A stretch of DNA of 64,000 bases from Bacillota bacterium (GTDB taxonomy: Bacteria; Bacillota; Clostridia; Lachnospirales; Lachnospiraceae): NCBI GenBank assembly GCA_023402845.1, contig JAEYFP010000016.1:186001-250000 (forward strand). Direction: 5' to 3'. Below the pieces are notes generated by a model. It searched no databases. It was not told the origin of the DNA and saw only the letters and a program-made list of their open reading frames with translations. How positions within the stretch are numbered: position 1 is the stretch's first letter; each line of letters opens with the position of its first letter. Shown here piece by piece: positions 16,050 through 22,294 of this stretch. Position numbers and translations under genes: made by a program.

Positions 16050-16803
16050 CTTTTTTCCTCCTCTCCGGCAGCGGCAACATGGTGAAATGCTGGTATCTGT
16101 ATCCTGTCACAGGGTTTATCCCTACCTTGATCGATCCCTTATCTATGTAGTAGCCTTTATATGGTACTGGATCATCCAGAAGGAGCTTTGTTTTGATCGG
16201 CCTTTTCCTTGGTTCCGGTACCCGCAGATTCCGGGATCTGGTATATGCTGTATGAGCCTCGCCCTCTTCCTTCACGATGTAATAGGCTAAAGCCGCAAAG
16301 TCTCCCTTTTGCCGCAAAATCACAAAATCTATATACCCTGTTCCTGTGATCTGCTCCCATGCCTCGTTTAGGATTAGATCCGCATCCGGAATCCTATTGA
16401 TCACCATGTGGATATGCCCTGCTCCCAGCGTACCGACTCCAAATCTGGCGACCCATTTACATCCGTACCCTCGTTTTTTGTACTGATATTTTATTTTGTC
16501 TCTGAATTTCTCGAAATCTTCCCTGACGCCTTCTATGCTTGTCCTATATCCGGCTTCATATGTTAGGGTGATCCAGTAATCTTTTTTAGCATTAAAGTTC
16601 TCTTTGATGATCCTACGGATTTTGTTCTCCCGGTTGGTCCTGTTCTGCCGTTCTATTTCTTCCGGAGTTGCTTTTCGCTTTTTCTGCCTTTTTAATCCTG
16701 GTGCCCCATACTTGCCGGTATGCATACGTTCGATTTCAATGGATGCGCTGTTGTGAAATCGGAATACCTTCTGCAGGTACCCTTTTAAAATTTTTTCTGA
16801 CAT
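16042..16803 (-). CDS. HUH-type replication initiator (rolling-circle Rep-like)
   Basis: The product has 253 residues. ATG at 16803 follows GGGGG; a frame extension to 16842 lacks a site. Three motifs of HUH endonucleases appear in order: WITLTYEAG (motif 1), GAGHIHMVINR (motif 2, the His-hydrophobic-His metal site) and AALAYYIVKEEG (motif 3 with Tyr and Lys). It would nick one strand at the phage origin and stay bound through tyrosine. Phage Reps of the G2P/ORF2 sort in Clostridia look like this. A small plus-strand transcription unit lies in the leader just upstream (16876-16980) and may control its translation. Confidence 0.88.
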   Translation of the reverse strand: MSEKILKGYLQKVFRFHNSASIEIERMHTGKYGAPGLKRQKKRKATPEEIERQNRTNRENKIRRIIKENFNAKKDYWITLTYEAGYRTSIEGVREDFEKFRDKIKYQYKKRGYGCKWVARFGVGTLGAGHIHMVINRIPDADLILNEAWEQITGTGYIDFVILRQKGDFAALAYYIVKEEGEAHTAYTRSRNLRVPEPRKRPIKTKLLLDDPVPYKGYYIDKGSIKVGINPVTGYRYQHFTMLPLPERRKKGG

Positions 16804-16875
16804 ACAGTACCCCCTTTTCCATAAGATTAATATCTTTATCAAGTCTGAAAAACGTCCCGTAAAACCCCGTTTTTG

Positions 16876-16904
16876 TTGACTTTACCGCTCTTATTTGGTA
16901 TACT
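16876..16904 (+). promoter_or_regulatory. Sigma-A promoter for antisense RNA over rep leader
   Basis: TTGACT (16876-16881), a 17-base spacer and TATACT (16899-16904), with an extended -10 TGG just before. It points away from rep, opposite to the early operon. The -10 region is flanked by a 7-bp inverted repeat, CCGCTCT at 16885-16891 and AGAGCGG at 16918-16924. Confidence 0.75.
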
Positions 16905-16910
16905 GTATAT

Positions 16911-16980
16911 AGGTTTGAGAGCGGACAGTTTTAATGTTCAATCTGGCGGATAACACTCCAATGTTATCCGCTTATTTTTT
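16911..16980 (+). ncRNA. Candidate counter-transcribed RNA opposite rep leader
   Basis: A transcript from the promoter at 16876-16904 would be about 70 bases and end at a textbook terminator: GCGGATAAC (16946-16954) pairs perfectly with GTTATCCGC (16963-16971), followed by TTATTTTTT. There is no reading frame of use in it. It is fully complementary to the untranslated stretch between the 16964-17341 gene and rep. Short counter-transcribed RNAs of this size control Rep synthesis in rolling-circle plasmids such as the pLS1 and pT181 families; the same function here is inferred. Confidence 0.6.
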
Positions 16981-17341
16981 GTCCGGTCGGTGACCGGCTT
17001 AGTTCGTTTTCACGTGTCTGGCCAAGCTTTATACATTCATGCTGGGCTTTTAACACTTTTTGCTCAGGGAAAATCCCCTCGGTTAGATCATCGTCGTCTG
17101 AAGCATATGGGCGGCTGCCGAACAGCCTGATCATATCTTCCTCCGGAAAGTCCATAAATACTGCAATTGTAAGTGCTGTGTCATATTGGTGTTTGGCTTT
17201 CCACCACTCCTTTTGCATATAGTGGTGATTAAAATATTCGGATAATCCGTATACTTTTGCTTTTGTCTGCTCCGGCCGGTGCCGGGCTAAGTGTGCAGAT
17301 GTCAAATCCTCTATGAGTAAATACTTTTTTATACCCATCAT
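16964..17341 (-). CDS. Hypothetical early phage protein
   Basis: The product has 125 residues. The start at 17341 has no good ribosome site of its own; an ATG at 17352 in another frame with AGGAGA upstream encodes about 41 residues and could couple translation into this frame. The sequence has aromatic-rich helices (LSEYFNHHYMQKEWWKAKHQYD) and an acidic end. I do not recognise it, but its place upstream of rep suggests a replication-related role. Its stop codon overlaps the terminator of the antisense transcript. Confidence 0.6.
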   Translation of the reverse strand: MMGIKKYLLIEDLTSAHLARHRPEQTKAKVYGLSEYFNHHYMQKEWWKAKHQYDTALTIAVFMDFPEEDMIRLFGSRPYASDDDDLTEGIFPEQKVLKAQHECIKLGQTRENELSRSPTGQKISG

Positions 17342-17350
17342 TTAATGTTT

Positions 17351-17512
17351 TCATGATCTTCTCCTTTCCGATATACTGATCGCTGCCATCATGGACCCCC
17401 AGATCAGTAGAAGTACGATTGCCAGCGGCTTATAATCCTCTGCCGCACATGCACCGGCAATTAACGACATGTAGCAAGCCGTATTCCAGATTGTGCATTT
17501 CACTTTTTTCAT
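17351..17512 (-). CDS. Small membrane protein
   Basis: The product has 53 residues from the ATG at 17512, where AGGAAGG lies upstream; a longer frame to 17605 has no site and crosses a promoter. Two hydrophobic segments (NTACYMSLIAGACA and PLAIVLLLIWGSMMAAI) suggest a small two-pass membrane protein with a basic end (SERRRS). Function unknown; similar tiny membrane proteins are common in early prophage operons. Confidence 0.6.
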   Translation of the reverse strand: MKKVKCTIWNTACYMSLIAGACAAEDYKPLAIVLLLIWGSMMAAISISERRRS

Positions 17513-17548
17513 TTTATTTCCTTCCTGTGAATCCTCGAAATATTTTAC

Positions 17549-17577
17549 TTGACCACAAAATTCCACTGACCTACAAT
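17549..17577 (+). promoter_or_regulatory. Promoter of the 46-residue Lys-rich gene
   Basis: TTGACC (17549-17554), 17-base spacer, TACAAT (17572-17577). It lies in the gap between a minus-strand early gene and the plus-strand small gene at 17632, about 50 bp upstream of its start. Near-inverted repeats with CTACAATAT and ATATTGTAG follow it and may bind a regulator. Confidence 0.65.
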
Positions 17578-17631
17578 ATATGTAGAAGAAATACATATTT
17601 TTCAAAATATTGTAGAAGGGAGGTTGTATTT

Positions 17632-17772
17632 ATGGCTGATAATAAGAAACAGACTTCATCAAAAGCTGCAACGGCGGCATCTAAAGTTCTTCGCGATGGC
17701 CGTACTGGCAGTGCATCCAAAACGGCTGCCGGAAGTGCTTTGTCGCAAACACCCGCTAAGAAGAAAAAATAG
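17632..17772 (+). CDS. 46-residue basic, Ala/Ser/Lys-rich protein
   Basis: The product has 46 residues: it opens MADNKKQTSSK and closes SALSQTPAKKKK, with a central SKVLRDGRTGSASKT. The ATG at 17632 has GGGAGG at a good distance and its own promoter. Tiny proteins of this composition ('a.kaskvL.d~~~sk~ak~~AgSaLsq') are found widely in prophages and bacterial accessory regions as single genes; I know of no proven function. It is encoded against the direction of the early operon and overlaps the end of the convergent 17756-18043 gene by 17 bp. Its charge suggests nucleic acid binding. Confidence 0.8.
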   Translation: MADNKKQTSSKAATAASKVLRDGRTGSASKTAAGSALSQTPAKKKK

Positions 17773-18043
17773 CCTGTGTAGTGAAAACTTGGTGTAGAGC
17801 AGTCGCAATGCTTTGCACCTTGTTTTCATCCTCCGAAAGTTCATCAAGTCCAAGCAGATCAAATATCCCGTGCAATATTTCATGCATTAACACCTGATTT
17901 TTTAGGTCTTCTGGCATACTTTTATCAATCTTAATCACATTTGTAAGATAATTGATTTCCCCTTTTCTCGGCTCATACTTATTTACAACCTCCACTTCCT
18001 CTACTCTGTAAATAAGTCCCAAAATATTGATTTCATTTAACAT
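17756..18043 (-). CDS. ImmA/IrrE-like zincin, phage early protein
   Basis: The product has 95 residues. ATG at 18043 has AGGAGG eight bases upstream. It contains VLMHEILHGIFDLLG at about residues 60-74, a classic HExxH zinc site, and a helix downstream with SEDENKVQSIATAL in which a Glu could be the third ligand. Small phage proteins like this are annotated as ImmA/IrrE-type metallopeptidases. It is transcribed leftward in the early operon, opposite to the second ImmA-like gene at 18948-19415, so one peptidase lies on each side of the switch. Confidence 0.78.
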   Translation of the reverse strand: MLNEINILGLIYRVEEVEVVNKYEPRKGEINYLTNVIKIDKSMPEDLKNQVLMHEILHGIFDLLGLDELSEDENKVQSIATALHQVFTTQAIFSS

Positions 18044-18055
18044 TTCCTTCACCTC

Positions 18056-18211
18056 CTATACAGCAGTCTTTGTGATCTTATCGGGTACGGCCGGATGGAT
18101 CTCTTTGCCCATGCTCTCTACTCTTTTCTCAGCCACCCGGATACAGGCTTTTGTAAAACGTTCTTCATAGCCTTCAGTAAATATGACCTTTACTTTTATA
18201 TCTTTTTTCAC
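18056..18211 (-). CDS. Hypothetical 51-residue early protein
   Basis: The frame starts with GTG at 18211, preceded by AAAGGAGG, and ends at 18056. The product is basic (DIKVKVIFTEGYEERFTKAC, then KEIHPAVPDKITKTA) with a beta-helix look. Spacing to its neighbours is tight on both sides, which supports expression as part of the early operon. I do not recognise a family; the phrase 'V~f~eGyeeRft.ac' recurs in short Clostridia prophage proteins. Confidence 0.65.
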   Translation of the reverse strand: MKKDIKVKVIFTEGYEERFTKACIRVAEKRVESMGKEIHPAVPDKITKTAV

Positions 18212-18225
18212 GTTTTCCTCCTTTT

Positions 18226-18441
18226 TTAACCTGTTTTTTTCATTGACTCATCATTATAGAATAGGTAGTCAAGTGTGCAACTCGGGAATTCTTTTTTGAT
18301 CGCAATCATTTCCGACCTTTTAAATTCTGTGGCACCAGTCATTTTGTTTTTAAGACTCTCGTATCCGATTCCCGTCTTTTTTGCTAACTCCTTAATCGTC
18401 ATCTTGTCTCTGCCCATTTCTGCATTTAGATTTCTAAACAT
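18226..18441 (-). CDS. Cro-like HTH regulator
   Basis: The product has 71 residues and begins just after GGAGGTGA. The helix-turn-helix is DKMTIKELAKKTGIGYESLKNKM, followed by a short C-terminal arm. It is the first gene of the leftward early operon and is divergent from the repressor gene at 18610, the standard Cro/CI arrangement. It probably binds some of the repeated operators at 18462-18572 and represses the lysogeny promoter. Confidence 0.82.
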   Translation of the reverse strand: MFRNLNAEMGRDKMTIKELAKKTGIGYESLKNKMTGATEFKRSEMIAIKKEFPSCTLDYLFYNDESMKKTG

Positions 18442-18461
18442 GTCGTCACCTCCTTTTGAAA

Positions 18462-18572
18462 TTACCCTGCATCGTAATTACCATTATAATATTACCCTGT
18501 GTAGTATTTGTCAACCCTAAAACGTAATTATTTTACTTTGTGGGGTATATTTTTCTTTACAATGTGGATAAT
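18462..18572. promoter_or_regulatory. Operator array of the immunity switch
   Basis: Five copies of a 16-bp imperfect palindrome with consensus TTACnnTGnnnnGTAA occur at 18462-18477 (best copy), 18492-18507, 18512-18527, 18533-18548 and 18557-18572. They are 20-30 bp apart, mostly two helical turns, and cover both divergent promoters. This is the expected binding region for the CI-like and Cro-like proteins. Confidence 0.7.
18486..18514 (-). promoter_or_regulatory. Leftward early (lytic) promoter
   Basis: On the minus strand TTGACA (18509-18514), a spacer of exactly 17 bases and TATTAT (18486-18491). The second operator copy (18492-18507) fills the spacer, so repressor binding would block it. 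It drives the Cro-like gene and the early operon. Confidence 0.78.
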
Positions 18573-18587
18573 AGGTAGTAGTATAAT
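18556..18587 (+). promoter_or_regulatory. Rightward repressor promoter
   Basis: TATAAT at 18582-18587 lies about 28 bp before the repressor start. The best -35 match, TTTACA at 18556-18561, gives a long 20-base spacer, so the promoter is probably weak or activator-dependent. The fifth operator copy overlaps the -35. Confidence 0.55.
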
Positions 18588-18609
18588 TTTATAAATGGAG
18601 GTTATTGTC

Positions 18610-18921
18610 ATGAAATTTACTGAGAAATTGGATTATTTGATGAGCGTTAATAATATTGGTAAGGCCGATTTGGCCAGAGAATCAGGCATTCCCTACACTA
18701 CCATAGATGGATTTTATAAAAAGGGATCTGATAATATAAAATTATCTACATTGCGTAGATTGTGTGCATATTTTAAATGTTCGCTTGACTATTTAGCCGA
18801 CGATGCTGAGGATGATACACCAAACACCATTGCGGCTCATTTTGATGGTGACGAGTTTACCGATGCAGAGTTGGAAAAAATAAGAGAGTTTGCGGCCTTT
18901 GTTAAAAGTAACAGAAAATAG
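18610..18921 (+). CDS. CI-like phage repressor (HTH)
   Basis: The product has 103 residues. ATG at 18610 has GGAGG eight bases upstream, which rules out the earlier ATG at 18595. The HTH is NNIGKADLARESGIPYTTIDGFYKKG, followed by NIKLSTLRRLCAYFKCSLDYLAD, the common Xre tail. The C-terminal 30 residues are helical and lack an autocleavage domain, so inactivation likely depends on the ImmA-like peptidase encoded next. It should bind the operator array and hold down the leftward promoter. Confidence 0.85.
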   Translation: MKFTEKLDYLMSVNNIGKADLARESGIPYTTIDGFYKKGSDNIKLSTLRRLCAYFKCSLDYLADDAEDDTPNTIAAHFDGDEFTDAELEKIREFAAFVKSNRK

Positions 18922-18947
18922 TGAGTACTATCCAGGGAGGTAAGTGC

Positions 18948-19415
18948 ATGAATACGCGAGAAAAACTATTGCAAGAGGCTGTAGATAATAATATTAAAGT
19001 TGTTAAGTTTGATTTTGCCGGCACGAGAATAAAGGGATTATATTGCGACAATTGTATTGCGATAGATGAAAACATTAATAGATTGTGTGAAGGTAATGCG
19101 ATCCTGTGTGAAGAAATGGGGCATCATTTTACATGCTGTGGTGATATTTTGGATCAAACGAATACTGGAAACCGGAAGCAAGAATATCATGGACGGGTAT
19201 GGGGATATAATAAGGCCGTAGGTCTCACTGGTATAGTTGAATGTTTCAAGCGTGGATATCGTTGCCTTTATGAAATGGCTGATTACTTAGAAATATCCGA
19301 AGAATATTTACTTGAGGCTCTAAATTGTTATAAATCTAAATATGCGCCCTGCACCCAAATTGATAACTATATTATTTATTTTGATCCTTTGGGGGTGCTT
19401 GAATTATATAAATAA
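18948..19415 (+). CDS. ImmA-like metallopeptidase of the lysogeny module
   Basis: The product has 155 residues from the ATG at 18948 (GGGAGG upstream). The region AILCEEMGHHFTCCGDIL resembles the ImmA/IrrE zinc motif, where HExGHH is usual; here the first His is replaced by Glu (C-E-E-M-G-H-H), so zinc binding may be altered. A downstream helix ECFKRGYRCLYEMADYLEISEEYL matches the family's 'A..~a..~~~s...v'. In ICEBs1 and related phages ImmA cleaves the repressor encoded beside it, and the same order is found here. Confidence 0.78.
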   Translation: MNTREKLLQEAVDNNIKVVKFDFAGTRIKGLYCDNCIAIDENINRLCEGNAILCEEMGHHFTCCGDILDQTNTGNRKQEYHGRVWGYNKAVGLTGIVECFKRGYRCLYEMADYLEISEEYLLEALNCYKSKYAPCTQIDNYIIYFDPLGVLELYK

Positions 19416-19460
19416 GAGATATTCACAGATTGAAGCTTATTATATGGGGGATATAAAGAA

Positions 19461-19706
19461 ATGGAAAATGAAAGTTCAACTTTAGGTACTGTAACTGGCG
19501 TAATCTCAATTGTACTGGGCGTCGCTGGAATTGCGACAGGTGTATACGTTTTCGGCGGCCCGATCGGTATTGTCGGGGTAATCTTTTCATTGATATCTGC
19601 CTTGCATGTGGAAAATAGAATAATACCTATGATAGGTATTATATTGTCATTGGCAGCTGTTGGCTGGTTCATGACTCTGTGCGTTTTGTTAAAGATTAAT
19701 ATCTGA
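19461..19706 (+). CDS. Small glycine-rich membrane protein
   Basis: The product has 81 residues. Two hydrophobic segments, GVISIVLGVAGIATGVYVF and then GIVGVIFSLISAL, are followed by a third one near the C-terminus (MIGIILSLAAVGWFM), so it is a three-pass membrane protein resembling DUF4190-type proteins. It sits between the ImmA-like and recombinase genes. A superinfection-exclusion role is possible for a lysogeny-module membrane protein, but not shown. Confidence 0.7.
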   Translation: MENESSTLGTVTGVISIVLGVAGIATGVYVFGGPIGIVGVIFSLISALHVENRIIPMIGIILSLAAVGWFMTLCVLLKINI

Positions 19707-19719
19707 TAGAGTTAAATTA

Positions 19720-19759
19720 TAAAACAAAAACCGCCTCAGTGTTACTAGCACCGAGACGG
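19720..19759 (-). terminator. Hairpin with minus-strand T-run before recombinase
   Basis: CCGCCTCAGTG (19731-19741) pairs with CACCGAGACGG (19749-19759) with two wobble pairs. Read on the minus strand it is followed by TTTTTGTTTT, so it would stop leftward transcripts coming from the recombinase or host side before they enter the lysogeny genes. It may also pause rightward transcription. Confidence 0.6.
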
Positions 19760-19870
19760 CCTGCACTCCGGGGGAACCAGAGTCAGATGTTTGCAAGCAC
19801 ATTGTAACATTTTCCCGAGGCGCAGTCAAATAACCGCGCTATTTTTGCGCCAATTTATAGGAGGAATATT

Positions 19871-21457
19871 ATGAATTTTGGTGTGTATGGCAGAAAAAGT
19901 TATTTTAGGGATACTTCAGACAGTACGCAGATGCAGTTTACTGTCTGCAACGCTCATATAGAGCAGCACTTTTCTCCGGATGAAATTAGCAATGTGCAAT
20001 ATTATGAGGATGATGGTTTTGTTCGGTCTAACATGGATCGACCCGGGATGAATCAGCTCAAGGAAGATGTCTCCAATAATTTGATCAACTGCGTTGTGAT
20101 CTATAAAATTGACCGTGTATGCAGTGATATGATGGATTTCTGCACATTCTACAATTTCCTGAAGGAGCACAGTATAAAATTTATCACTGTAAAGGACGGG
20201 ATCGATACTACTACGCCACTTGGCGAAGCAATGATGTACCTTGCTGTTATATTTTCCGGCCTTGAAGTTAATACTGATTCTTTGAGAATAACCGATAATA
20301 TGCAGCACCTTGCATCAAAAGGCTTTTGGTGTGGCGGCAGGCCTCCGGTTGGTTATCATATAGCTCCTGTTTCAGCTGGTGACAAATCTCACAAAATGCT
20401 TGTTTTTAATATGGATGAAATTAAATTCAAAAATAACCTTATAGATATATTTCTTTCACACCATTTTAGTTTGCAAAACATGGAGACGTATTGCCGCCAG
20501 CGCGGCATCCTTAGTTTGAGTGGCAGTTCACTGAGCACGACGCAGCTTTATGCTATGTTCACCTCTCCGCACTGTGTCCGAAATACATCGGCCATGTATG
20601 ACTATTTTGAGTCTAAGGGGTGTATTATGGACGAGGATAGTCCTAGGGATAAATGGGATGGTACGCATGGAATAATTGTCTATGGGCGAACGCAAGAGAA
20701 GAAGATTAACGGAAAGAAAAGACATCAGATTGCGGATCCTGAAAATTGGCGGGTGAGCATCGGCTATCATGAGCCATATCTATCTGATGAAAAGTTTTTC
20801 TCTATTATGGCTCAATTCGGCCATAACAATTTTGATAAGCAGGCCAAATATGATTTACCTTTGCTTAAGGGCGTGCTCCGGTGCAAATGCGGTCGATCTA
20901 TGAGCATGGCACGTAAGAGGAGAGTTGATGGTTCTATTTCTACTTGGTATTATTGCCCCAAGCGGATGCGATTTGGTACTGATGCCTGTGATATGGGGCA
21001 TATCAAATCCGAGGTCCTTGATGATAAGGTATTAAATATATTCAGGGAAATCAAGCATGATCCTGCTGCCATCAAGAAATATATGAAGAATGAAAAGGGA
21101 GCACCAAAGGATAGCGTCGCTGCCCTCCGGGCCTCTATGGATCGTTGTCAGGTGAAGATAGAAAAACTTACGGCAGTCTTAGCCACCAGTGCCAACAGCT
21201 CTGCAGCTAAGTATATTGTAAGCGAAATTGAAAAGTTGGACATTGAATTTAATTCACTTAGGAAAAAGTTTTTAAGTGAATCTGCCATTGAAAGACGTAC
21301 TGCCTCGTACTTGAAGTCTGCTATGGAAAAAAGGACGGAGATTATAAATCTTCTGGACCATTTTGACGAATTCACGCCAAACGAGCGGAATGAAATTGCT
21401 AAAGATGTGCTGCAGGAATGTACATGGGATGGAGAAACGCTTTTTGTTATGCTTTGA
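19871..21457 (+). CDS. Large serine recombinase (phage integrase)
   Basis: The product has 528 residues with AGGAGGAATATT before the ATG. The N-terminal resolvase domain opens NFGVYGRKSYFRDTSDS with the catalytic Ser, and continues with VVIYKIDRVCSDMMDF and GEAMMYLAVIFSGLE. A recombinase domain follows (AQ segment WCGGRPPVGYHI), then a zinc ribbon with GVLRCKCGRSM and YYCPKRM/DACDMG, and a coiled-coil motif near 400-470. This is the standard large serine integrase layout. It ends 20 bp or less from the attachment site in cpaF. A recombination directionality factor was not identified in the window. Confidence 0.95.
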   Translation: MNFGVYGRKSYFRDTSDSTQMQFTVCNAHIEQHFSPDEISNVQYYEDDGFVRSNMDRPGMNQLKEDVSNNLINCVVIYKIDRVCSDMMDFCTFYNFLKEHSIKFITVKDGIDTTTPLGEAMMYLAVIFSGLEVNTDSLRITDNMQHLASKGFWCGGRPPVGYHIAPVSAGDKSHKMLVFNMDEIKFKNNLIDIFLSHHFSLQNMETYCRQRGILSLSGSSLSTTQLYAMFTSPHCVRNTSAMYDYFESKGCIMDEDSPRDKWDGTHGIIVYGRTQEKKINGKKRHQIADPENWRVSIGYHEPYLSDEKFFSIMAQFGHNNFDKQAKYDLPLLKGVLRCKCGRSMSMARKRRVDGSISTWYYCPKRMRFGTDACDMGHIKSEVLDDKVLNIFREIKHDPAAIKKYMKNEKGAPKDSVAALRASMDRCQVKIEKLTAVLATSANSSAAKYIVSEIEKLDIEFNSLRKKFLSESAIERRTASYLKSAMEKRTEIINLLDHFDEFTPNERNEIAKDVLQECTWDGETLFVML

Positions 21458-21459
21458 TC

Positions 21460-21484
21460 TTCTCTTTTTTATTATGATACCATC
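21460..21484. other. Right attachment site (attR) within cpaF
   Basis: The cpaF frame reads RMRPDGII up to about 21,476 and then turns into KKRRSKH, whereas CpaF/TadA ATPases continue IIVGEVRG. The switch point, within the stretch GGTATCATAAT on the minus strand, therefore marks the recombination joint. Serine integrases cross over at a 2-bp core, so the exact base cannot be fixed without the left junction. Confidence 0.8.
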
Positions 21485-22294
21485 CGGTCTCATGCGAAGC
21501 GCCGTCCTGATCAAGTCTCTGATTGTAATTTCCCTGCAGCCATCCGCATTTTTGCTGCGCGCTTCGAGTCGAACGAGGTTGCTGATCCCCTGTATTTTTA
21601 ATTCCGCACTGTCCTCTATTGTAATTACACGTTCCTCCTTCGGAATAAAGCCTGACAGGACATTTAAGAATGTTGTTTTTCCCGCACCGGTTCCGCCGCT
21701 GATCAGAATATTATAGCCGGCCTCCACAAGCTTTTGTAAAAAGGAAAGACATTCGCATGATACAGAACCTAATTCAAGCAGCTTCTTTGCGTCTATCGGT
21801 TTGTCAGAAAACCTTCTGATTGTCAGTATCGGCCCGTCGATCGACACCGGTTCCAGCACAATGTTGACACGGGCCCCATCGGGCAGCCGTGCGTCCACGA
21901 TTGGAGAGGACATATTCACTGTCCGGTTAGCACCGGCTGCAATCTGCTGGATCATATCCTGAAGCCGTTCTTTTGATTCAAAGCACTTTCCGCTATTATC
22001 TAGCCTGCCGTTTCTTTCTATAAATATCCCGTTAAGTCCGTTTACCATAATTTCAGTAACCGAATCATCCTCAATGAAATCCTGTAAAACATCCAGTCGT
22101 TTCATCGCGTTAAACAATTCCCTGCGAATTTGCTTTTTCTGCTCCAGACTCAGATAATGGCTTTTGCTGTCCCTGATAATACAATCATCAATAACAGCCT
22201 TCACTTCCTCCTCCGTCATATCCGGCCTTTCTAAAAGACGTTCCTGCACCACTCTTTTGATATTCTGTTTTCGTTCCTCCATGTAGACGTTCAT
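21476..22294 (-). pseudogene. cpaF: CpaF/TadA pilus ATPase, cut by prophage
   Basis: About 273 codons of the host gene remain (start ATG at 22294, GGAGGAG upstream, ATGA overlap with cpaE). Present are the N-terminal domain (EIMVNGLNGIFIERNG), the arginine finger region, ILISGGTGAGKTTFLN (Walker A), VITIEDSAEL (Asp box) and the start of the LRMRPD segment. Missing are the Walker B GEVRG, the His box and the whole C-terminal end, which should lie beyond the left prophage end. As it stands the frame runs on 68 codons into phage DNA to 21272 and cannot make an active ATPase. Excision would restore the gene. Confidence 0.9.

Larger units (their letters stand above)
1..21474. mobile_element. Siphovirus-type prophage, right-hand part (left end outside window)
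   Basis: A continuous block of phage genes runs from the window start to the serine recombinase at 19871-21457. It has a head-packaging module (terminase, portal, MuF, scaffold, capsid, connectors), an early module with a HUH Rep and nucleases, and a lysogeny module with repressor, ImmA-like peptidase and recombinase. The right border is placed where the host cpaF reading frame stops resembling the family, at about 21,463-21,484. Tail, lysis and left attachment site must lie to the left of position 1. Whether the prophage is intact or inducible cannot be judged here, but every head gene seen is full length. Confidence 0.93.
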
